Shown in pieces: positions 35,506 to 41,698 of a DNA stretch of 41,698 nt; the stretch's first letter is position 1, and each line of letters opens with the position of its first letter. The notes under the pieces are model-generated. The model did no database searches. It worked only from the letters and a program-made list of their open reading frames with translations, and was not told the DNA's origin. Source of the DNA: Methanosarcina barkeri MS (GTDB lineage Archaea; Halobacteriota; Methanosarcinia; Methanosarcinales; Methanosarcinaceae); assembly GCF_000970025.1 (NCBI RefSeq), contig NZ_CP009527.1, forward strand, positions 1 through 41,698, read 5' to 3'. The translations under genes were made by a program, and so were the position numbers.

Positions 35506-37944
35506 ATGGTAAATAATCGGTTCTTTTTGCTAATACTAATTGGAATTTTATTGCTCATTTCATGCGTTCAAGCAGCACCGACAACGTACGTGACAGCGGT
35601 TTCAGATGGTCTGGTTGTTTATTATAATGGTACTCTATCAGGGAATTCCCTGGTAGATCTCAGCGGAAACAGTAATACCGGCTATGCTACGAGTGTAACT
35701 CAGAAGGCCGACTTAAAGACTGGTACAAGTTACCTAAGTCTTAACGGTGTCAGTAGTAAGATAGACGTCTCTAATAATGCGCAGACTAACATTTCCAGTC
35801 CTATGTCTATTGAGTTTTATGGCTCAATTAATAGTTTCACGCAATATGGGGCACTTGTGAGCAAGCACAAAAACTGGGCAACTGACTGGTATTTGACCTG
35901 TTCTTCGACTTCTCCTTACAATCATGCTCGTTTTGCTGCAGCCACGAGTGGCGGGTGGAAAAGCTACGAATCAGATGCTGATCTTGTTGCCGGGCAGGTG
36001 TATCATATCGTGGCAACCTATGATAACAGCATTGCCCACGTTTATATCAATGGTGAAGATGCAGGCTCTAGTACCTGGAATTCTCCGGTAACAGGAGGTA
36101 CTGAGAATATCACCATAGGCTCTGGCTATGGATTATCCAACTGTAACTGTAGTATGTACGTGTTTAGACTCTATAATCGGGTATTATCCCGGGCTGAGGT
36201 AGAGCAAAATTACAGGAATCTGACATATATTCCTCCTGATGACATAACAATGATTAAAAGACTGGTGTACGGCGATGGTGGGCTACCCAGATATATGGGG
36301 TCATATGCAATTCAGCAGTCGGATTATGGTTTAAATGTATTGAATAATGATTTGAGTATCAATAGCTCCATAGGAACCTCATTTTACCAGGATAACAACA
36401 GTGAATTGACGAATTGTTCCCTTGTAGAGTCTACAATTAATGGTATTTGCTGGAAAAATTGCTATGCTCCCGGGTCAAGTGCGGTTTTAACATACACAGG
36501 AGAGAACCGTATTGTTCAGGATGCCTGTTTCTTATCCAATGACTCTTTTAATCTCAACCATTCGGTTACGTATCTGGCTCAAACTCAGGTTACTAAAGAT
36601 GGCGTGCCTGTAAATGGCAGCAGAGCATATGAATTCTATGGAGACGGCCTGAATACGGTTAATAGAAAGAACGTTATGCTGTACACAGACAATGCAGAGG
36701 AACAAACTAATTTACTGATTGTACCGAATACGTCTGGTGATAGTACAACAGGTGAAGAAATACGTTTAAACTACCAGACCAGAAATGCCAGCGTCACAAG
36801 GTCTAGTTTACTGGATCTTCCCCTTTCTTCACCTCAGTTAACTCCTATGCCTGTTCCATCTGGATATCTGGGTGCTTTAATTTTTGCAGAACATGCAGAT
36901 TATACAGATCATGATTCACTGCGAACTGTTATGTATGGAACCAATAACACAGGCGATCCTACTTACGGAAAAAAGGGCTTTATCGGTCATAATCTGACAG
37001 CAACCTGGTCGGTGTTTGCGGTTTCATCATATGGTGGGGAGGGACTGGACAGTCCAGAATTGAAATCTATAGTTGATGATATGTATGCTCACGGTTTTGA
37101 GATAACACCACATAGCTTGGGAGCAAGTGGGGAAGACTATCCTGATCGTGCAATGGCAGAAACTTATCTACCCTGGTATGTTACAAATTATTCGTACCGG
37201 AATTGGATTGATCATGGTCTGGGTAACGGCAAAAGAAACATTGGATTGAAGAGCTGCGGATGGGATTCTACGAGCCCGCATTACATTATGGATTTGTTCC
37301 AGCAGAATAACGTGCCATATGCTTGGGCCTATATCGACGTCCCAATAGATGAAGACATCGGTACATCCAAGATTAACTCAGTTGGGTTGCCTGTTGATAT
37401 CGTTTGGCAAAACACGAATCTGGCACTTAATAATAGTACCCCTCTTTATCAGTGGAAGTCAGGCTTTTCAGGAAAAGGATCAGCACTTACCTATTACACT
37501 GATGATACAATTGATGACATGCTTTCAACTTATGGGGTAAGTATATGGCATGATTACTGGCCTGACAATTCGTCACTTCCGGGTGAGGAATCATATAACT
37601 ATTATTATGATAAAACCGGCCACACAATCAATACAACTTTTGACGGTTTGCTGAGTAATATTTCAGCCCAGAAGCAGGCTCGTAAGCTCTGGAATCCAAC
37701 AGTATCTCAGTATATTGATTACTGGATTGCTGCGAGCAATGTAGAAGTGAGATGCACAGGAGCTAATACTTACACTGTTGTGAACCACAATCCTGGCACA
37801 GTAGAGGGCTTTTCTATGAGAGTCGAGGGAGCTTACTCTCCGAAACTTGATGGTGTGGCACTGAGTACAAAAACCAATGGAGTGGATACGATTTTCTGGA
37901 TGGATCTGTCAACTGGTATGCATACTATTACACTGGAGGCCTGA
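35506..37944 (+). CDS. Secreted LamG-domain protein with polysaccharide-deacetylase-like region (paralog 2)
   Basis: The protein has 812 residues from the ATG at 35506; an in-frame GTG at 35470 would add 12 residues but has AGGAAA too close to it. After the signal peptide (to about AAPTTYV) it follows the same order as its neighbour: LamG with IVATYDNSIAHVYINGED, then GDGGLPRYMGSYAIQQS, LSSPQLTPMPVPSGYLGALIF, MYAHGFEITPHS, NWIDHGLG, IWHDYW, and a C-terminal beta domain with LWNPTVSQYIDYW. The two paralogs share order and motifs but are well diverged, so the duplication is old or came from outside. The stop lies 2 nt before the next gene, so the two are co-transcribed. Confidence 0.87.
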   Translation: MVNNRFFLLILIGILLLISCVQAAPTTYVTAVSDGLVVYYNGTLSGNSLVDLSGNSNTGYATSVTQKADLKTGTSYLSLNGVSSKIDVSNNAQTNISSPMSIEFYGSINSFTQYGALVSKHKNWATDWYLTCSSTSPYNHARFAAATSGGWKSYESDADLVAGQVYHIVATYDNSIAHVYINGEDAGSSTWNSPVTGGTENITIGSGYGLSNCNCSMYVFRLYNRVLSRAEVEQNYRNLTYIPPDDITMIKRLVYGDGGLPRYMGSYAIQQSDYGLNVLNNDLSINSSIGTSFYQDNNSELTNCSLVESTINGICWKNCYAPGSSAVLTYTGENRIVQDACFLSNDSFNLNHSVTYLAQTQVTKDGVPVNGSRAYEFYGDGLNTVNRKNVMLYTDNAEEQTNLLIVPNTSGDSTTGEEIRLNYQTRNASVTRSSLLDLPLSSPQLTPMPVPSGYLGALIFAEHADYTDHDSLRTVMYGTNNTGDPTYGKKGFIGHNLTATWSVFAVSSYGGEGLDSPELKSIVDDMYAHGFEITPHSLGASGEDYPDRAMAETYLPWYVTNYSYRNWIDHGLGNGKRNIGLKSCGWDSTSPHYIMDLFQQNNVPYAWAYIDVPIDEDIGTSKINSVGLPVDIVWQNTNLALNNSTPLYQWKSGFSGKGSALTYYTDDTIDDMLSTYGVSIWHDYWPDNSSLPGEESYNYYYDKTGHTINTTFDGLLSNISAQKQARKLWNPTVSQYIDYWIAASNVEVRCTGANTYTVVNHNPGTVEGFSMRVEGAYSPKLDGVALSTKTNGVDTIFWMDLSTGMHTITLEA

Positions 37945-37946
37945 AG

Positions 37947-39260
37947 ATGAAGAAATTAATAATAATATTAGCACTGGTTGGTGCGCTTTCCCTTGTCTCA
38001 ATTGCTTCGGCTCAATTTTCATCTCTGCAGACATGGGGTTCATTTGGAAATGATGCAGGGCAGTTTTATGGCATGAGTGGAATTGCTACTGATACTTCTG
38101 GCAATGTCTATGTAGCTGAGCTTGATAACCGAGTACAGAAATTCAGCGGAAACGGTGAATATCTTACAGAATTCAATATACCTGCTAGAGATATTGCAAT
38201 TGATTCAGCTGGAAATATCTATGCGACTGTGAATGACTCAATCCAGAAATTCGATTCAGCCGGAACTCTCTTAAATACCTGGGGTAGCACTGGAACTGAA
38301 AATAGGTATTTTAATTTCCCTACTGGAATTGCATTAGATTCTTTAGGGAATATATATGTTTCAGATATGAAAAATAACAGAATTCAAAAACTAGATTCTT
38401 CAGGTAACTATTTAACGAGCTGGGGTACGCTGGGATCGGGCAATGGAAATCTGAAATCGCCAGCTGGAATCACTGTAAGTGGAAATTATGTATATGTTGC
38501 TGATATGGGCAATTATAGGGTACAGAAGTTTGGTTTAGATGGAACCTATGTCTCAAGTTTAGGCAGTAAAGGAACTGATAACACTCAATTTAATGGCAGT
38601 ATAGCAGTTGCGAATAATCCCTCTGGAAATATTTATGTAGCTGACTACTACAACGACAGGGTAATTGAGTATGACAGTAACTTTGGTTATTTAGCTCAAT
38701 ATACTGGACTTAGCTACCCAACTGCATTGGTCTTAGCTAATGACAATTTATATGTTCTTGGTTCAGGGGACTATCAGGTGTATCAATATAACGATGATAT
38801 ACACGCAAACTTTACTGCTAATGTTACTAGCGGTTTTGCTCCTCTAACTGTCCAGTTTACAAATCTGTCCGAAAATGCAGATACGATAGCCTGGGACTTT
38901 GAAAACGATGGATCTATCGACTCTGGAGAAAGTAATCCAGTTCATGAGTTTACAACTCCTGGAAACTACACAGTTAATTTGACAGCAAGCAATGCAAACG
39001 GTACAGATTCGGCATTAGCTACAATCAATGTTTTTGAGAATGTAGTTTTCCCAGGTTACACTAACTCACCAACAGATTTGGATCATAATGGTCTCTGTGA
39101 GGATATCAATGGAAATGGAATAGTGGAGTTTGATGATGTAGTGGCATACTATGCTAACATGGATTGGATGAAAGAAAATGTTCCTGTTACTCTTTTTGAT
39201 TATAACAATAACAATATCATTGATTTTGATGATGTTGTAAAACTTTATAATCTACTTTGA
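37947..39260 (+). CDS. Secreted NHL-repeat, PKD and dockerin-like protein
   Basis: This 437-residue protein has a signal peptide (1-23, ending IASAQ). Residues about 28-285 form NHL-type beta-propeller repeats (GIALDSLGNIYVSDMKNNRI, then QKLDSSG; and NNPSGNIYVADYYNDRVIEY). One PKD domain (about 287-370, AWDFENDGS and NYTVNLTASN) follows, then a dockerin-like end with DINGNGIVEFDD and DYNNNNIIDFDD loops. The propeller may bind proteins or sugars; the end could dock on a cohesin domain such as that in the 1417-residue protein. It lies 2 nt behind the LamG gene, with a purine-rich GGAGG upstream of the ATG. Confidence 0.9.
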   Translation: MKKLIIILALVGALSLVSIASAQFSSLQTWGSFGNDAGQFYGMSGIATDTSGNVYVAELDNRVQKFSGNGEYLTEFNIPARDIAIDSAGNIYATVNDSIQKFDSAGTLLNTWGSTGTENRYFNFPTGIALDSLGNIYVSDMKNNRIQKLDSSGNYLTSWGTLGSGNGNLKSPAGITVSGNYVYVADMGNYRVQKFGLDGTYVSSLGSKGTDNTQFNGSIAVANNPSGNIYVADYYNDRVIEYDSNFGYLAQYTGLSYPTALVLANDNLYVLGSGDYQVYQYNDDIHANFTANVTSGFAPLTVQFTNLSENADTIAWDFENDGSIDSGESNPVHEFTTPGNYTVNLTASNANGTDSALATINVFENVVFPGYTNSPTDLDHNGLCEDINGNGIVEFDDVVAYYANMDWMKENVPVTLFDYNNNNIIDFDDVVKLYNLL

Positions 39261-39274
39261 GCAGATAGGAACTA

Positions 39275-39470
39275 TGAATAAGCTGTATAAAGTTTCAATC
39301 CTTCTAACCTTTTTTTTGGATTGAAGATATAGTGAGCATTGCAGTAAACATCATTTTGTTTGATCCTTAAACAGTTGAGATGAACATGGGCTCTTCCCAG
39401 GAAGTTTGGATTGTACTGGATGAGGTTTCTTATGGAATGGCAGATTTTAATATCAACCTACCTTCCGCAT
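39275..39470 (+). pseudogene. Decayed copy of the surface-gene 5' end (signal peptide and cohesin-like start)
   Basis: ATGAATAAGCTGTATAAAGT at 39275 repeats the starts of the genes at 583 and 40045. The following sequence tracks their signal peptide and first cohesin-like strands (TVEMNMGSSQEVWIVLDEVS in another frame) but has frameshifts and stops. It is a broken paralog left between intact surface genes. Confidence 0.8.
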
Positions 39471-39731
39471 TTGTTGACTCTTCTCTGCGAGCATTTTAGT
39501 GAGAAGTTTTCAAGAACTTAAGACTCTGGCTTTTATTATTTAGTGGTAAGAATAGTATACATCATTGTTTATCTTTTTTAAAAGTGATTTCCTTATGAAA
39601 TTAGCCTGGTCTGGTTAAAATACACATTTTTGTTTACTGGTACCGTGGTAACAATATGAAAAAATTTAAATAGTGTACATGTTTATTACTATTAATATTA
39701 TTCCCCAAAAGTATCAAAATATTATAAATGT

Positions 39732-40030
39732 GTGGGGGACGAACATGAGAAAAATATCAATAAAAAAAACGATGGAACACAGTCTTGGGGTGTAAATATC
39801 TTTACTGCAAAATCTGCCGAACTTCTCAAAACCGTAAGTTCCTATATAACAGACTCAAGCTGCAACTACGATATTTATATTAATCCGGTGTTGGGTTCCA
39901 CAAATCAAAACTATCAGGTTTTTTTCAAGAATGGATTAGCTTTAGTGGCAGGCTATTACACAATTTCCCTTGATTCTGATTAACGATTTGATTGATTTTG
40001 ATGATGTCATACAACTTTATAATATAATTT
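39732..40030 (+). pseudogene. Fragment of a lectin-like/dockerin surface protein
   Basis: The open frame 39732-39983 reads GTQSWGVNIFTAKSAELLKT, then VSSYITDSSCNYDIYINP and LVAGYYTISLDSD. This resembles the lectin-like domain I know from archaeal C1A-peptidase surface proteins, though only about 70 residues remain. Just after its stop, another frame gives DLIDFDDVIQLYN, the second calcium loop of the dockerin-like end. So this is probably the shrunken remains of a larger secreted protein that ended in a dockerin, possibly a cysteine peptidase. Family recognition is moderate. Confidence 0.5.
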
Positions 40031-40044
40031 ATGGAGAAATATAT

Positions 40045-41698
40045 ATGAATAAGCTGTATAGTGTTTTAATCTTCCTAGTTTTTTTTGGACTAGGGATACC
40101 ATGTGCATCGGCAGCAAATATCACGTCGTTTATTCCTCAAACGGTTGAGATGGACATGGGTCTTTCCCAGAATGTTGAGATTCTGAAGGATAAAGTTTCT
40201 GATGGAACGTTAGGTTTCAATGCCATGTTCTCTGTTTTAGATTCGGAAGTTGTTGAAATAAACACGGGATCAGTTCTTCCTGTAGCAAACTTCAGTACTA
40301 ATATCAGTGAAGGTCATGCTCCTTTAGTTGTCCAGTTTAACGACAGTTCGAAAAATGCAACTTCTGTAAGCTGGAACTTTGGAGATGAAACTGCTACCTC
40401 TAATGAAAGTAATCCAGTTCACGTATTTGCAGATCCAGGAAACTATACAGTTAATCTGACAGCAAGCAATGTAAACGGTACAAATTCAAAATTAACTACA
40501 ATTAATGTTACTAATCCTGTTGATTGGAAATATTCTCCTCAAGAACCTGTTTGTGGGGATACTATCAATGTAAATGGTAGTGCCTCTCCTGAGGAGAAAC
40601 TCAACGTACTTGTAACTTTTGAGAAAAATGTTTCTGTTTCCGAGGGAGAGTACGAGTATAGTCTTCAAAATGTGTCAGTTGTTAATGAGCTAGGTAATCT
40701 CTTTACAGTTGAAGCTACAGGTGTGAATAACCTCAATGTGAGGGCAAAGAAGGTTATCTGGTTAACAAAAAGCGCAAATGCTTCAGGAGACACTGCTATT
40801 GTATCTCGATCGAATATTCCTACGGGAATTTATCAAATAAGGATCGATGGAGATGCTAAAGAAGAAGTCTCAGAGGTTAATCTGAAAATTACGGCTTCTC
40901 AGACTATACAAGCTGACTCAAACGGAAACTTCAGTTATTCCTATAATACAACAGCGTTTCCTCCTGGGGACTTTGAGGTAAAAGTAGGAAACATTACTAA
41001 AGTAATTACCCTCGGATCCAAAGGGGAACCAGTTCTTCCTGTAGCTAATTTCAGTACCAATGTCAGTGAAGGTTATGCTCCTTTAGTTGTCCAGTTTACT
41101 GATTTGTCCGCAAATGCAGATACAGTGTCCTGGGACTTTGAAAATGATGGAGTTACTGACACTAATGAAAGTAACCCCGTTCATGAGTTTACAACTCCCG
41201 GAAACTACACAGTTAATCTGACTGCAAGCAATGCAAACGGTACGAATTCAAAATTAGCTACAATAACTGTTACTGAGAACCCTGAACCAGTTCTTCCTGT
41301 AGCTAATTTCAGTACCAATGTCAGTGAAGGTTATGCTCCTTTAGTTGTCCAGTTTACTGATTTGTCCGCAAATGCAGATACAGTGTCCTGGGACTTTGAA
41401 AATGATGGAGTTACTGACACTAATGAAAGTAACCCCGTTCGTGAGTTTACAACTCCCGGAAACTACACAGTTAATCTGACTGCAAGCAATGCAAACGGTA
41501 CAAATTCAAAATTAGCTACAATAACTGTTACTGAGAACCCTGAACCAGTTCTTCCTGTAGCTAATTTCAGTACCAATGTCAGTGAAGGTTATGCTCCTTT
41601 AGTTGTCCAGTTTACTGATTTGTCCGCAAATGCAGATACAGTGTCCTGGGACTTTGAAAATGATGGAGTTACTGACACTAATGAAAGTAACCCCGTTC
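40045..41698 (+). CDS. N-terminal part of the secreted PKD/dockerin protein (runs off window end, continues at 1)
   Basis: The ATG at 40045 begins a signal peptide almost identical to that of the gene at 583, then about 50 residues of a cohesin-like start (SFIPQTVEMDMG). This breaks off and is fused to a PKD domain (from about 40270). A domain of unknown type follows (about 40530-41020, DWKYSPQEPVCGDTINVNGS and GIYQIRIDGD). Then come PKD units at 41029, 41287 and 41545. The frame is open at the last base. Joining base 41698 to base 1 keeps both frame and repeat phase, giving about 743 residues ending in the dockerin-like module. GGAG lies upstream of the ATG. The truncated cohesin suggests an unequal recombination. 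Confidence 0.88.
   Translation, partial: MNKLYSVLIFLVFFGLGIPCASAANITSFIPQTVEMDMGLSQNVEILKDKVSDGTLGFNAMFSVLDSEVVEINTGSVLPVANFSTNISEGHAPLVVQFNDSSKNATSVSWNFGDETATSNESNPVHVFADPGNYTVNLTASNVNGTNSKLTTINVTNPVDWKYSPQEPVCGDTINVNGSASPEEKLNVLVTFEKNVSVSEGEYEYSLQNVSVVNELGNLFTVEATGVNNLNVRAKKVIWLTKSANASGDTAIVSRSNIPTGIYQIRIDGDAKEEVSEVNLKITASQTIQADSNGNFSYSYNTTAFPPGDFEVKVGNITKVITLGSKGEPVLPVANFSTNVSEGYAPLVVQFTDLSANADTVSWDFENDGVTDTNESNPVHEFTTPGNYTVNLTASNANGTNSKLATITVTENPEPVLPVANFSTNVSEGYAPLVVQFTDLSANADTVSWDFENDGVTDTNESNPVREFTTPGNYTVNLTASNANGTNSKLATITVTENPEPVLPVANFSTNVSEGYAPLVVQFTDLSANADTVSWDFENDGVTDTNESNPV
41029..41698 (+). repeat. Tandem 258-bp PKD-coding repeats crossing the window edge
   Basis: CCAGTTCTTCCT starts at 41029, 41287 and 41545, and again at 105 after joining the ends; all three spacings are 258 bp. 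The copies differ by only a few bases (for example GTTCAT/GTTCGT near 41175/41433). The unit encodes an 86-residue PKD domain. Confidence 0.95.

Overview
The window looks like a Methanosarcina-type methanogenic archaeon. The grounds are the AT-rich DNA, secreted proteins full of PKD domains and dockerin-like calcium loops, an archaeal Orc1/Cdc6 initiator, a DUF1699 protein (a family I associate with Methanosarcina), GGGGG/GGTGA ribosome-binding sites and methanogen-type transposases. I see no rRNA, tRNA, CRISPR or core metabolic genes. The last bases of the window run into the first bases without breaking the reading frame or the 258-bp repeat period of a PKD gene. With Orc1, ParA and iteron-like arrays also present, the simplest reading is a complete circular plasmid of about 41.7 kb, cut inside a surface-protein gene.

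Layout. (1) A plus-strand surface block runs from about 30.5 kb through the junction to 4.8 kb. It holds a polytopic membrane protein, two LamG/deacetylase-like secreted paralogs, an NHL-PKD-dockerin protein, two decayed surface genes, the junction-spanning PKD-dockerin protein (about 743 residues when joined) and a 1417-residue cohesin-like/Ig/deacetylase-like/PKD protein. (2) A minus-strand glycan operon (11.85 to 5.4 kb) holds a GT2 glycosyltransferase, a DUF354 protein, a WecB-type UDP-GlcNAc 2-epimerase, a predicted alpha-toroid protein and a GT4 glycosyltransferase. A 1141-bp IS sits between the first two genes. (3) A sparse region (11.9 to 17.5 kb) holds a KxxR-type tyrosine recombinase, a small membrane protein and a Wzx-like flippase. 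(4) The maintenance region (17.5 to 28.8 kb) holds DUF1699, a parA plus ribbon-helix-helix pair, an AsnB-like amidotransferase, a frameshifted IS1634-like element, orc1/cdc6, and a large two-armed array of 23 ORB-like elements. (5) A hexapeptide acetyltransferase and an unidentified relic region follow.

Taken together, the replicon seems to combine an archaeal replication and partition system with cargo for making and exporting a surface glycan (epimerase, glycosyltransferases, amidotransferase, acetyltransferase, flippase) and for building a secreted coat with cohesin-like and dockerin-like partners. The most novel parts are the inverted ORB-like array (6 copies at 64 bp facing 16 copies at 72-73 bp), the parA-RHH pair with a dispersed near-palindromic element as candidate partition site, and the duplicating and decaying surface-gene family. 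All functions are inferred from sequence alone.
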